The notes beneath the pieces were generated by a model. The model did no database searches, was not told the DNA's origin, and was given only the letters and a program-made list of their open reading frames with translations. A stretch of 64,000 nucleotides of DNA from Chitinophaga filiformis (GTDB lineage: Bacteria; Bacteroidota; Bacteroidia; Chitinophagales; Chitinophagaceae). A program made the translations under genes and the position numbers. Numbering within the stretch: position 1 is the first letter of the stretch; every line of letters starts with the position of its first letter. The stretch covers positions 1,380,221 through 1,444,220 of the forward strand of contig NZ_FNBN01000001.1 in assembly GCF_900102545.1 (NCBI RefSeq), written 5' to 3'. Shown in pieces: positions 1 through 9,094 of this stretch.

Positions 1-490
1 CCGGGAACAGATCGTTCGTCTCTGCAAGCCCGGCGACATTATAGGCTATAAGGCACTCCTCAGCGCAGAACGTTACACCGCATCTGCCATCGCCCTGGAC
101 GATTCCTCCGTTTGTTTTATTCCGAAAGACCTTTTCATGAGCGTATTGCAGAAAGATGCCAGCCTTTCCCTGGAAATGATGCGTATCCTGGCAAGCGAGC
201 TCAGAAAAGCGGAAATGAAAATCACTCACCTGGCCCAGAAGCCGGTACGTGAACGCCTGGCAGAAACCCTGCTTTTCCTGAAAGAAACCTATGGCGTGGA
301 ACCAGACGGCTTTACCCTCAATGTGCGCCTCTCCCGTGAGGAAATTGCCAACCTGGTAGGAACCGCCACAGAATCGGCCATCCGCCTGCTCTCTGAGTTC
401 AAAAAAGACGGTCTTATCGAGTTACAGGGCAAAAAGATCCGCCTGCTCAACCCGGAAGAACTGATGCGCACCGCCAACCTCCAGGACTAA
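1..490 (+). CDS. Crp/Fnr family transcriptional regulator, C-terminal part
   Basis: The reading frame is open from the left edge, so the true start lies outside the window; an internal ATG at 137 is not the start. Visible are the end of the cyclic-nucleotide-binding-like beta roll (KPGDIIGYKALLS) and a complete winged helix-turn-helix (LSREEIANLVGTATESAIRL is the recognition region). This is the Crp/Fnr layout. The N-terminal region that would show whether it carries Fnr-type iron-sulfur cysteines is missing. It sits just upstream of a cbb3 oxidase/hemN block on the same strand, so control of microaerobic respiration is a reasonable inference. No convincing TTGAT-N4-ATCAA box was found by eye in the following gap. 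Confidence 0.9.
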   Translation, partial: REQIVRLCKPGDIIGYKALLSAERYTASAIALDDSSVCFIPKDLFMSVLQKDASLSLEMMRILASELRKAEMKITHLAQKPVRERLAETLLFLKETYGVEPDGFTLNVRLSREEIANLVGTATESAIRLLSEFKKDGLIELQGKKIRLLNPEELMRTANLQD

Positions 491-994
491 TACCTCCTCC
501 TCTCAGGCCTCCTCAATCTATCTTTAAGTCCACCCTTTCTTCGTCGCTTCGCCGTCGCTTGTTCGTTCCTTCTTCGTCCGTTACCTGATCAGCATTTCTT
601 GCCAGAATTTAAGCTCACAACCGTCACATAAGGCCTAACCACCATACGGACTATTCCTTATTATCAACACCTTACAAAACAAGTATTTTGAATAATCCTT
701 GTAAGGGCTTTACCATAGCCTATTCGGTGAGATAACCCATATATAACCCATATATAAGCCATATATGACCCATATATAACCCATATTCATAGAGATATGG
801 GTTATATATGGGTTATATGTGGTTAAAGAATGCTTTATAGATGAGTTACCAAAGGGTACTCTTCGGATATCCACCGATACGCCAAAGGTATTTCCAGAAT
901 ACCCACCCGGCCGCTGACAACGATCAGCGCTCCTTTTGATACCCATCATTGTCTGCCCCCCGCCTTGCAGGTAGTTTTGCCAAAATCCTTTATC
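491..994. other. Intergenic region upstream of ccoI
   Basis: About 500 bases separate the Crp/Fnr gene from ccoI. The left part is plain; the middle (731-823) holds an AT-rich repeat array listed separately. I see no small gene with coding character here. The minus-strand open frame across it translates the repeat into a YIWVI-type periodic peptide and is a repeat artefact. Confidence 0.6.
731..823. repeat. 11-bp tandem repeats with an inverted copy
   Basis: Five units of the type AACCCATATAT start at 734, 745, 756, 767 and 778, an exact 11-bp step. They are followed at 795-823 by the inverted sequence (ATATGGGTTATATATGGG and onward). The outer units can pair with the inverted copy to form a long AT-rich hairpin. 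It lies about 170 bases upstream of the chosen ccoI start. It could be a regulator-binding array, an RNA hairpin, or simple slippage DNA. Confidence 0.85.
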
Positions 995-3388
995 ATGGCT
1001 ACCATCTCTGTCGCTCCCGATACCAAACTGCAATGTGCCCACTGTGGGGAAGACTGCCCAGACATGAAAATCAGCCTCGGAGATAAAAACTTTTGCTGTG
1101 AAGGATGTAAACTGGTGTATGAGATCCTGAATGAGAATGGGCTCTGCGACTACTATACGCTTAACAATAACCCCGGTCAGGCGCAGCGGATCCCCGTGAG
1201 GAAAGATAAATTCGCCTTCCTGGACGATAAAAAGATACAGCAACAACTGATTCAGTTCCAGGATGATACCCAAACCCACATTACTTTCTATATCCCACAT
1301 ATCCACTGTAGCTCCTGCCTGTGGCTACTCGAAAACCTGCATCGTCTTGATAGCGGTATACAAAGGGTGACTGTCAATTTTGCCAAGAAAGAAGCGCTGA
1401 TCATCTTCCGGCAACGGGAAACCTCGCTCAGGCATATCGCCGAGACACTGACCAGCATAGGATATGAACCTTATATCAGTCTGCAGGACCTCCGTCAGCA
1501 AAAGCCACGGGTACAAAGAGGACTGATCTACCGGCTGGGGGTAGCCGGATTTTGTTTCGCCAATATCATGCTGCTCAGTTTCCCGGAATACTTCTCCCAT
1601 TACGGATATGCGGACGTGAAAATGAACCACATATTCCGCTGGCTGAACCTCACCTTATCCCTTCCTGTATTCTTCTACAGCGCACAGGTATTCTACCGCT
1701 CCGCCTGGGGAGGTCTCAAAAGCGGCTTTCTGAATATTGACCTGCCCATCGTACTGGCTATCATTGTCACTTTTATCCGTAGCCTGACAGACGTTTTTAC
1801 AGACAGTGGCGCGGGGTATTTTGACTCTATGACCGGGATCGTTTTCTTCATGCTTGTGGGCCGTATCCTGCAGGATAAAACCTATCAGGGCCTCTCTTTT
1901 GACCGTGACTATACCGCCTATTTCCCTATCGCCATTACCGTATTGAAAGACGGACAACAGGTACCTACCGCACTGCCCGACATAAAGACCAACGATACTT
2001 TACTGATCCACAACCAGGAACTGATCCCTGCGGATGGCATCCTCGTAAAAGGGAACGCCATCATCGATTATAGCTTTGTAACAGGGGAGGCCGTCCCCGT
2101 GCAGAAAAACGCCGGAGAGATCGTATATGCAGGCGGTAAACAACTGGAGGGAAATATAGAGATCCTAACCATCAAAGAGGTAGCACAAAGCTACCTGACC
2201 AGCCTTTGGAACAGGGAAGAACTAAAGACGCCCCGGGAAAAAGCACCTTCCTTCATCCACCTGCTGAGCCGCTATTTTACCTGGGTAGTATTAGCCATCG
2301 CCATTATCACCGCTACTTACTGGTGGGCACATGATCCGTCACGTATATGGCCGGCAGTAACCGCAGTACTGATCGTTGCCTGCCCTTGTGCATTGTTACT
2401 GGCAGCCTCTTTCACAAATGGACATATCCTTCGCATATTAAGCAGGCATCACCTGTATCTGCGGAATGCAGATGCCATAGAAAGACTCGCAGATATAGAT
2501 CATATCGTATTTGATAAAACAGGCACGTTAACCGGCAAAGCCACATCCAGTATATCTTATCAGGGTATGCCACTCACCAAGGAGAAGTTGTGGGCTATCG
2601 GATCACTGGCAGCACAATCTACCCATCCGCTCAGTAAGATGATTGCGTCTTTCTGCGGCAAAGATGAGAATCTGCCTATCAGAAACTTCAGATCTGTAGC
2701 GGCCAATGGTATCAGCGGCTGGGTACAATATAATTTCATACAGCTGGGAAATGCTGCATTTACAGGCACCTCCCACAAAGTGCATACAGAGGGAAGCACT
2801 GTTTATGTTACTATCGACGGACAGCAAACCGGCTGCTTTATTATCCGCCATCATTACAGGGAAGGCATTTCCGCATTATTGCAACACCTGCGGAAAAAGT
2901 ATGTCTTATCTCTGCTGTCTGGTGACAATGATGCAGAAGCCGCTTATTTGCAGGAGATGATGGGCCCCTCGGCCAGCCTGCATTTCGCACAGCAGCCGGC
3001 CGATAAACTGGGCTATATCCTGTCTCTGCAGAAACAGGGACGTCGTGTACTCATGATCGGAGACGGCCTGAATGATGCCGGTGCATTAAAGCAAAGCGAT
3101 GTAGGTATTTCCCTGACGGAAAACAGTAACAATTTCACACCTGCCAGTGATGGCATTCTTGAAGCTGATCAGATGATACAATTGCCCCGTTTTATCAGGA
3201 TCTGCAGGAATAACAAACGTATTATCGTCATTACTTTTATCATTTCTCTCCTCTATAATATCATCGGATTATTCTTTGCCACACAGGGTATCCTATCGCC
3301 CTTAACCGCTGCCATACTGATGCCTGCCAGCTCTATCAGCATTGTACTGCTTACCTATGGTTTGAGTGAGTGGATGGACAGGGCCTGA
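995..3388 (+). CDS. ccoI: cbb3 oxidase assembly copper-transporting P-type ATPase CcoI/FixI
   Basis: P1B-type ATPase that exports copper across the inner membrane for the CuB site of cbb3 oxidase. The start is the ATG at 995, giving 797 residues; the frame can extend to a TTG at 965 but MATISVAP begins the conserved part. An N-terminal cysteine cluster (CAHCGEDC at 14-21, CCEGC at 34-38) precedes a heavy-metal-associated domain with HCSSC near residue 104. The catalytic core shows TGE near 362, the transmembrane CPC copper motif near 462, the phosphorylated aspartate in DKTGT near 506, a THP motif and GDGLND near 688. It is the first gene of the cco block, matching FixI/CcoI clusters. Confidence 0.95.
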   Translation: MATISVAPDTKLQCAHCGEDCPDMKISLGDKNFCCEGCKLVYEILNENGLCDYYTLNNNPGQAQRIPVRKDKFAFLDDKKIQQQLIQFQDDTQTHITFYIPHIHCSSCLWLLENLHRLDSGIQRVTVNFAKKEALIIFRQRETSLRHIAETLTSIGYEPYISLQDLRQQKPRVQRGLIYRLGVAGFCFANIMLLSFPEYFSHYGYADVKMNHIFRWLNLTLSLPVFFYSAQVFYRSAWGGLKSGFLNIDLPIVLAIIVTFIRSLTDVFTDSGAGYFDSMTGIVFFMLVGRILQDKTYQGLSFDRDYTAYFPIAITVLKDGQQVPTALPDIKTNDTLLIHNQELIPADGILVKGNAIIDYSFVTGEAVPVQKNAGEIVYAGGKQLEGNIEILTIKEVAQSYLTSLWNREELKTPREKAPSFIHLLSRYFTWVVLAIAIITATYWWAHDPSRIWPAVTAVLIVACPCALLLAASFTNGHILRILSRHHLYLRNADAIERLADIDHIVFDKTGTLTGKATSSISYQGMPLTKEKLWAIGSLAAQSTHPLSKMIASFCGKDENLPIRNFRSVAANGISGWVQYNFIQLGNAAFTGTSHKVHTEGSTVYVTIDGQQTGCFIIRHHYREGISALLQHLRKKYVLSLLSGDNDAEAAYLQEMMGPSASLHFAQQPADKLGYILSLQKQGRRVLMIGDGLNDAGALKQSDVGISLTENSNNFTPASDGILEADQMIQLPRFIRICRNNKRIIVITFIISLLYNIIGLFFATQGILSPLTAAILMPASSISIVLLTYGLSEWMDRA

Positions 3389-3475
3389 TATGAATCAGTA
3401 TTCTCATTGAGCGGCATCATCGTATCCGGGAGCGCGACAGGCTAGCTTTGTTTATGGAATTTAAAACCAAATACT

Positions 3476-3691
3476 ATGAGCGTGATCATCATACTTCTCG
3501 GAGCCAGCCTGTTGGTGGCCATCTTTTTCCTCGCTGCCTTTATATGGTCTGTCAGGAACGGGCAATTTGAAGATGATTTCTCCCCTGCGCACCGCATGCT
3601 GTTCGAAACCAAACCAGTGGAAACCGGCTGCAAATCGGGGAATGCATGCACCAACAAGAATTGCAAGTCCACTATCTGCAAAAATCATTGA
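3476..3691 (+). CDS. ccoS: cbb3-type oxidase assembly protein CcoS, with a cysteine-rich tail
   Basis: Small single-pass membrane protein (71 residues) required for cofactor insertion into cbb3 oxidase in studied bacteria. Residues 1-27 form the membrane helix and are followed by the family signature around WSVRNGQFEDDF and a short conserved stretch. After FETKP the protein carries an extra tail with four cysteines and a final histidine (C-x5-C-x4-C-x4-C-x2-H). I infer that the tail may bind metal, but nothing in the sequence proves it. It lies between ccoI and ccoNO. Confidence 0.9.
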   Translation: MSVIIILLGASLLVAIFFLAAFIWSVRNGQFEDDFSPAHRMLFETKPVETGCKSGNACTNKNCKSTICKNH

Positions 3692-3744
3692 TCGTTCCTT
3701 TCTATACTATCAACTCATCTCTTATCATTCGTAATTGAACAAAC

Positions 3745-5871
3745 ATGTCTCTCGAAAAGTTTTCGTACGATAACCGTACCGTGAAATGGTTTGCATACGC
3801 CTGTATCGGCTGGGGGCTGATCGGTATGTTAGCCGGGTTGTGGGCCGCACTGGCGCTGGTGTTGCCCGACCTTAACCTGGGTTATGCACCTACAACATTT
3901 GGTCGTTTAAGACCAGTACACACCAATGCTGTCATTTTCGCCTTTGTAGGCAATGGCATCTTCATGGGTGTATATTATTCATTACAACGCCTGTGTAAAG
4001 CACGCATGTTCAGTGATGTATTAAGTAAGATACATTTCTGGGGATGGCAGGCCATCATTGCCGGCGGCGCTATAACCTTGTTTGCTGGCTGCACCACAGG
4101 AAAGGAATATGCGGAGCTGGAATGGCCTTTTGATATCGCCATCACGCTGATCTGGGTCGTTTTTGGTGCAAATATGCTGGGTACTATCCTTCGTCGCCGT
4201 GAAGCGCATCTGTATGTGGCTATCTGGTTCTATATCGGCACATGGGTGGCTATCGCGATGCTGCATATCGTGAACTCATTCGAGATGCCTGTTTCTTTCC
4301 TTAAAAGTTATTCCTGGTATGCGGGTGTGCAGGATGCCCTGGTTCAATGGTGGTATGGACATAATGCCGTGGCCTTCTTCCTGACCACCCCATACTTAGG
4401 TCTGATGTACTATTTCGTACCGAAAGCGGCCAACAGACCCGTATATTCCTATCGCTGGTCCATCATTCACTTCTGGGCGCTGATCTTTATCTATATCTGG
4501 GCCGGACCACACCACCTTTTATATACTGCTTTACCTGAATGGGCACAATCCCTCGGTACTGTATTCTCTATTATGCTGATCGCACCATCCTGGGGCGGTA
4601 TGCTGAATGGTTTGCTCACACTGCGTGGCGCATGGGATCGTGTAAGGGAAGACGCTATCCTGAAATTCTTTGTAGTAGCGCTGACCTGTTATGGTATGGC
4701 TACATTCGAAGGGCCTATGCTTTCCCTGAAAAATGTGAATGCCATCAGTCACTATACCGACTGGACCATTGCACACGTACACGTAGGTGCACTGGGTTGG
4801 AACGGATTCCTCACATTCGGTATCCTGTACTGGTTATTACCTCGTCTTTTCACTACTGAACTCTATTCCCGTAAATGGGCAAATACTCACTTCTGGCTGG
4901 GCACACTGGGTATCATCTTCTACGTGATCCCATTGTACTGGGCCGCTTTCACACAGAGCATGATGTGGAAACAGTTCACAGCAGAAGGACAGTTGAAGTT
5001 CCAGTTCCTCGAAACAGTCAACACGGTCGTTCCGATGTATGCGCTGCGTGGAGTAGGTGGTGTTCTGTATATCAGTGGTGTGGTACTGATGATCTTCAAC
5101 CTGGCGAAAACGGTACGTCGTGGCTCGTTTGTAGCAAACGAACCTGCCGAAGCGGCGCCATTGCCAAAGGTGATACCTACACATGGTAAATCACACTGGC
5201 ATAACTGGGTAGAGCGCAGACCTATACAGCTGGCGGTTTTCAGCCTGATAGCAGTAGCAATAGGAGGTATCCTTGAAATGATCCCTACCTTCCTTGTAAG
5301 AAGCAATATTCCTACTATCTCCAGCGTGAAACCATATACGCCGCTTGAGCTCCATGGCCGTGATGTATATATCCGCGAAGGTTGTTATACCTGTCACTCA
5401 CAAATGATCCGTCCTTTCCGCGATGAAGTAGCACGTTACGGTGAATACTCCAAGGCCGGTGAATTTATCTACGATCACCCTTTCCAGTGGGGTTCTAAGA
5501 GAACAGGTCCCGATCTGGCCAGGATAGGCGGTAAGTATCCTCACTCATGGCACTACAATCACATGCTGGATCCTACATCTATGTCGCCAGGCTCCATTAT
5601 GCCACAATATCCCTGGCTGTTTGATGATAAAGTAGATAAGGCAAAAACACCTGCGATGATCAATGCGATGCGCAAGCTCGGTGTGCCATATCCCGCAGGT
5701 TATGAAACACAGGCCAATGCAGACATGATCAAACAGGCGGAAGGAATAGCGGCAACCTTAAAGAAAGACAAACTGGAAGTAGCGCCGGACAAGGAGATTG
5801 TAGCGCTCATAGCTTACCTGCAGCGCCTGGGTGCTGATATCAAAAACCCTGTAGTGGCAGAAAAAAAATAA
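3745..5871 (+). CDS. ccoN: cbb3-type cytochrome c oxidase, fused subunits I and II (CcoN-CcoO)
   Basis: Catalytic core of the high-affinity terminal oxidase. The first ~480 residues are a twelve-helix CcoN: a low-spin heme ligand in RPVHTNA (H59), the CuB histidine and crosslink tyrosine region WYGHNAVAFF (near 205), the GPHH pair (near 255) and the AHVHVG heme ligands (near 343-345). After a linker and one more membrane helix comes CcoO with a single heme c motif CYTCH at about 547-551, followed by QMIRPFRDE. Such CcoNO fusions are common in Bacteroidota. Membrane-embedded, with the heme c domain in the periplasm. The C-terminal end lacks a second heme site, as expected for CcoO. Confidence 0.97.
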   Translation: MSLEKFSYDNRTVKWFAYACIGWGLIGMLAGLWAALALVLPDLNLGYAPTTFGRLRPVHTNAVIFAFVGNGIFMGVYYSLQRLCKARMFSDVLSKIHFWGWQAIIAGGAITLFAGCTTGKEYAELEWPFDIAITLIWVVFGANMLGTILRRREAHLYVAIWFYIGTWVAIAMLHIVNSFEMPVSFLKSYSWYAGVQDALVQWWYGHNAVAFFLTTPYLGLMYYFVPKAANRPVYSYRWSIIHFWALIFIYIWAGPHHLLYTALPEWAQSLGTVFSIMLIAPSWGGMLNGLLTLRGAWDRVREDAILKFFVVALTCYGMATFEGPMLSLKNVNAISHYTDWTIAHVHVGALGWNGFLTFGILYWLLPRLFTTELYSRKWANTHFWLGTLGIIFYVIPLYWAAFTQSMMWKQFTAEGQLKFQFLETVNTVVPMYALRGVGGVLYISGVVLMIFNLAKTVRRGSFVANEPAEAAPLPKVIPTHGKSHWHNWVERRPIQLAVFSLIAVAIGGILEMIPTFLVRSNIPTISSVKPYTPLELHGRDVYIREGCYTCHSQMIRPFRDEVARYGEYSKAGEFIYDHPFQWGSKRTGPDLARIGGKYPHSWHYNHMLDPTSMSPGSIMPQYPWLFDDKVDKAKTPAMINAMRKLGVPYPAGYETQANADMIKQAEGIAATLKKDKLEVAPDKEIVALIAYLQRLGADIKNPVVAEKK

Positions 5872-5898
5872 TCTGATCAATTGTAAATCTTAGGAGAA

Positions 5899-6063
5899 AT
5901 GAAATTCATCAATTACCTGCAGTCCATTACAGGTGTAAGTATATACCCGCTGGCCTCCCTGTGCATATTCACTATATTCTTTGTAGTGGCGGCTTTCTGG
6001 GCATTCAAGGCTGATAAAGGCATGATAGACCATATACGGAACATCCCACTGGATGACCGCTGA
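5899..6063 (+). CDS. CcoQ-like small cbb3 oxidase subunit
   Basis: A 54-residue frame between ccoNO and ccoP, starting with ATG behind a good AGGAGA ribosome site and ending in TGA. It has one hydrophobic helix (about residues 16-36, YPLASLCIFTIFFVVAAFW) followed by a charged tail with FKADKGMID. Size, topology and place in the operon match CcoQ/FixQ, which stabilises the oxidase complex. Sequence conservation in CcoQ is weak, so the assignment rests on topology and position. Confidence 0.85.
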   Translation: MKFINYLQSITGVSIYPLASLCIFTIFFVVAAFWAFKADKGMIDHIRNIPLDDR

Positions 6064-6104
6064 TCACAGCATGCATATTTTATCATTTCCTTAATCGCAA
6101 CATT

Positions 6105-7208
6105 ATGAACAAGAAATCAATCACTATAACAGGCTTATTTCTCTTTACCCTATGCCTCCTGAATAGCCTGCCGGCAGCAGCACAGTACAAGCCCACTCCG
6201 CCATCGGAGCTGGGACACCCTGTAGCCATCGTGCTCCTGACGGTTATCGTGGGCCTGCTGATCGCCGTAGTTATACTGGGCAGTGCTGTACTCAGTGCCA
6301 TGGACATCTACCGGGAACGGGTAAAAAGTGAAAAAGGTAAAGCGATCCTTTCCATAGCGCTCGTGGTAGCGGGCATCTTTTCTTCCAACAGCCTGCTGGC
6401 GCAGGAAGCAGGGGATGCTGTGGAGAAAGCCAAACCTGCTGCTACCAATATCATCAGCGGGCTCTCTGATACCTCTTTTTATGTGCTGATGTCTGTTATT
6501 TCACTGGAGATCCTGATCATTATCACCCTTCTGTATACACTGCGCGTATTGTTAGGCATAGAGCGGAAAAAGAAGCCAGTTGTTGCTGGTAAACCCAGGG
6601 TACACTGGCTTGAAAAGCTCAACAAAACCAAAACACTGGATGCTGCTTCAGAACTGGAAGAGGACATGGGCCATGAGTATGACGGTATCCGTGAGCTGAA
6701 CAACCCTACACCTCCCTGGTGGCGATGGGCATTCTACTTCAGTATTGTGTTTGCCGTTGTTTATATCTGGCGCTTCCAGGTAGCGCACTCCGCACCCTCA
6801 CAGCTGGAAGAATTGGCTATTGCAGAAGCGGAAGCAGCAGAAGCGAAAGCAGAATATCTGAAAAATGCAGCTAACAATGTTGATGAAAATAATGTAACAC
6901 TCCTGACTGGCGCTGATGATATTGCCAGCGGACAGAAAATATTCTCCAGCAGTTGCGCTCCATGCCACGGGCCTCAGGGTCAGGGTGTTGTAGGACCTAA
7001 TCTGACAGATGATTACTGGTTACATGGCGGACAGATAAAAGCAGTGTTCACCACTATCAAGTATGGTGTACCAGAGAAGGGAATGAAATCATGGAAAGAC
7101 GATTTCTCTCCTAAACAACTGGCCCAGCTGGCAAGCTATATCAAGAGTATCCGTGGATCCAATCCAGCTAATCCAAAAGAGCCGCAGGGCACATTAGAAA
7201 AAGAATAG
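6105..7208 (+). CDS. ccoP: cbb3-type cytochrome c oxidase subunit III (CcoP), mono-heme, with an N-terminal extension
   Basis: Membrane-anchored cytochrome c that passes electrons to the oxidase. The CcoP_N signature (NPTPPWWRWAFYFSIVFAVV, about residues 200-220) is followed by a periplasmic cytochrome c domain with one CAPCH motif at about 284-288. Proteobacterial CcoP has two heme motifs and starts near its single membrane helix. Here there is one heme motif and roughly 190 extra N-terminal residues with three to four hydrophobic segments, the first resembling a signal peptide ending AAAQ. The gene sits 41 bases after ccoQ. Confidence 0.92.
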   Translation: MNKKSITITGLFLFTLCLLNSLPAAAQYKPTPPSELGHPVAIVLLTVIVGLLIAVVILGSAVLSAMDIYRERVKSEKGKAILSIALVVAGIFSSNSLLAQEAGDAVEKAKPAATNIISGLSDTSFYVLMSVISLEILIIITLLYTLRVLLGIERKKKPVVAGKPRVHWLEKLNKTKTLDAASELEEDMGHEYDGIRELNNPTPPWWRWAFYFSIVFAVVYIWRFQVAHSAPSQLEELAIAEAEAAEAKAEYLKNAANNVDENNVTLLTGADDIASGQKIFSSSCAPCHGPQGQGVVGPNLTDDYWLHGGQIKAVFTTIKYGVPEKGMKSWKDDFSPKQLAQLASYIKSIRGSNPANPKEPQGTLEKE

Positions 7209-7235
7209 ACCTGATTTAAGTTAAACATATTCGTG

Positions 7236-8618
7236 ATGGAAGAATCGTTCAGAGACCACCTGGCGACTGTTGATAAACAAGGAAAACGTAGCTGGATATA
7301 TAGCCAGAAGCCGAAAGGCAAACTTTATAACGCGAGGAGTGTGCTAAGCTTCCTTTATTTCCTTGCGTTTTTTGCCGGCCCATTCATTAAAGTGAATGGC
7401 CGGCCCTTGTTTTTGTTCAATGTCGTGGAAGGCAGATTTATATTGTTTGGCGCTATATTCTGGCCACAGGACTTCTTCATATTCGGCCTGGCCATGGTCG
7501 CATTTATCGTTTTCATCGTCGTCTTTACCATGGCATTCGGCCGCCTGTTTTGCGGATGGGCATGTCCGCAGACTATCTTCATGGAAATGCTGTTCCGCAA
7601 AATAGAATACTGGATAGAAGGCGACGCATCTGCTCAGAAACTTTTAAACAAAGCGCCCTGGAATACAGATAAGATTGTGAGGAAGACCAGTAAACATATT
7701 CTGTTCTACATGCTGTCTTTCCTGATTGCCAATACCTTCCTGGCGTATATCATCGGTATAGATAGTTTACTCAACATCATAACAGGGCCTGTTACTGAAC
7801 ATACCGGCGGCCTTGCAGCCATGATCATTTTTGCAGGCGTGTTCTATGGCGTGTTTGCCTTTTTCAGGGAACAGGTATGTACTGTGGTATGTCCTTATGG
7901 CCGTTTGCAGGGTGTACTGCTGGACAGGGATTCAGTAGTGGTAGCATACGATTATACAAGAGGGGAGCCCCGCGGGCATTTCACCAAAAAAGCGGATAAC
8001 AACCTGGGAGATTGCATTGATTGCCATCAATGTGTGAAGGTATGTCCAACCGGTATAGATATCCGTAACGGTACACAGCTGGAATGTGTGAACTGTACGG
8101 CCTGTATTGATGCCTGCAACTTCATGATGGAAAAAACAGGGCGTCCCCTTCACCTCATCCGCTATGCATCAGAGAATGGGATCGCTAATAAACAACCTTT
8201 ACGCTTTACTACAAGACTTAAAATATACAGTTCTATCCTGGTGATACTGCTTACGGCCATCACCTGGATGCTGGCAAGCCGGGAACCTGTAAGCGGGACT
8301 ATTATCCGTACGGCAGGGATGTTATACCAGGAGAGGGGAGTAGACAGTATCTCCAATCTTTACCGGATTAAACTGGTCAACAAAACAGCCAGCGACATAC
8401 CGCTTAGTCTGCGCTTAGAAGACAGCCGGGGCAAAATAGAATTGCTTGGTCATCAGCAGATACAGGTAAAAGGGGAAGAACAGGGAGAAGGGTTATTCTT
8501 CGTTGTATTGCCCCGCACAGCTATTAAAAAACGTAAAACTGCTTTACATATCACACTGTATTCAGGGAATAAAAAGGCTGGCACCATCGGCACCACCTTC
8601 CTTGGACCAGCGCAGTAA
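7236..8618 (+). CDS. ccoG: Cytochrome c oxidase accessory protein CcoG (FixG/RdxA family)
   Basis: Polyferredoxin-type membrane protein that helps copper handling during cbb3 assembly; CcoG reduces Cu(II) in studied species. The ATG at 7236 is preferred over the adjacent GTG at 7233. Several membrane helices frame FCGWACPQTIF and CTVVCPYGRLQG. Two [4Fe-4S] cysteine runs follow at about 260-270 (CIDCHQCVKVCP) and 284-295 (CVNCTACIDAC). The C-terminal ~130 residues form the immunoglobulin-like FixG_C region after one more helix. It starts shortly after ccoP. Confidence 0.96.
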   Translation: MEESFRDHLATVDKQGKRSWIYSQKPKGKLYNARSVLSFLYFLAFFAGPFIKVNGRPLFLFNVVEGRFILFGAIFWPQDFFIFGLAMVAFIVFIVVFTMAFGRLFCGWACPQTIFMEMLFRKIEYWIEGDASAQKLLNKAPWNTDKIVRKTSKHILFYMLSFLIANTFLAYIIGIDSLLNIITGPVTEHTGGLAAMIIFAGVFYGVFAFFREQVCTVVCPYGRLQGVLLDRDSVVVAYDYTRGEPRGHFTKKADNNLGDCIDCHQCVKVCPTGIDIRNGTQLECVNCTACIDACNFMMEKTGRPLHLIRYASENGIANKQPLRFTTRLKIYSSILVILLTAITWMLASREPVSGTIIRTAGMLYQERGVDSISNLYRIKLVNKTASDIPLSLRLEDSRGKIELLGHQQIQVKGEEQGEGLFFVVLPRTAIKKRKTALHITLYSGNKKAGTIGTTFLGPAQ

Positions 8619-8648
8619 CAGTATATCCTTCATAAAAAATTCAAAATC

Positions 8649-9086
8649 ATGAACTGGGGTCATAAAATCATTATCGTATTCATCCTTTTTGCAGTGGGCA
8701 TTCTCACGCTGGTAACCAAAAGTATGCGTACCCGCATAGACATGGTTACGCCCAACTATTATGCAGAGGAGCTGAAATATCAGCAGGTGATTGACGGCAG
8801 GAAAGCTGCGCTCACCCTTTCTTCCCCTGTCAGCATCAACCAGTCAGAGAAGGCGGTGGGTATTCTTTTCCCGGCTGAGATGCAGGGCATTCCTTTGAAA
8901 GGTAGCGTATTGTTCTATCGTGCATCAGATTCCCGTCAGGATGTTTCACTGCCTTTGCAACCTGATGAGAATGGGTTGCTGCTGGTGAGCAAGAAGAGAT
9001 TTCAAAAGGGTAATTACCGGGTGCAGTTGCAATGGGAGGCGAAAGGAACCCAATACTACCAGGAAAGTTTTGTAACCGTTAACTGA
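8649..9086 (+). CDS. FixH/CcoH family protein
   Basis: Single-pass inner-membrane protein of 145 residues. It has an N-terminal helix (about 5-22), then the family-typical MVTPNYYAEELKYQQVIDG stretch and a periplasmic beta-rich domain. FixH/CcoH proteins are needed for cbb3 oxidase maturation or stability. It lies 30 bases downstream of ccoG and 8 bases upstream of the TauE/SafE-like gene, so it is very probably in the same operon. Confidence 0.92.
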   Translation: MNWGHKIIIVFILFAVGILTLVTKSMRTRIDMVTPNYYAEELKYQQVIDGRKAALTLSSPVSINQSEKAVGILFPAEMQGIPLKGSVLFYRASDSRQDVSLPLQPDENGLLLVSKKRFQKGNYRVQLQWEAKGTQYYQESFVTVN

Positions 9087-9094
9087 TAGAGACT

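Noticed and set aside
680..705. Possible Fnr box (TTGAATAATCCTTG) upstream of ccoI
   Set aside because: Not a dyad of the TTGAT-N4-ATCAA type; too weak to list as a site.
710..1306. Long minus-strand open frame across the repeat upstream of ccoI
   Set aside because: Its C-terminal part is a translation of the 11-bp repeat and the rest lies antisense to ccoI; no coding character.
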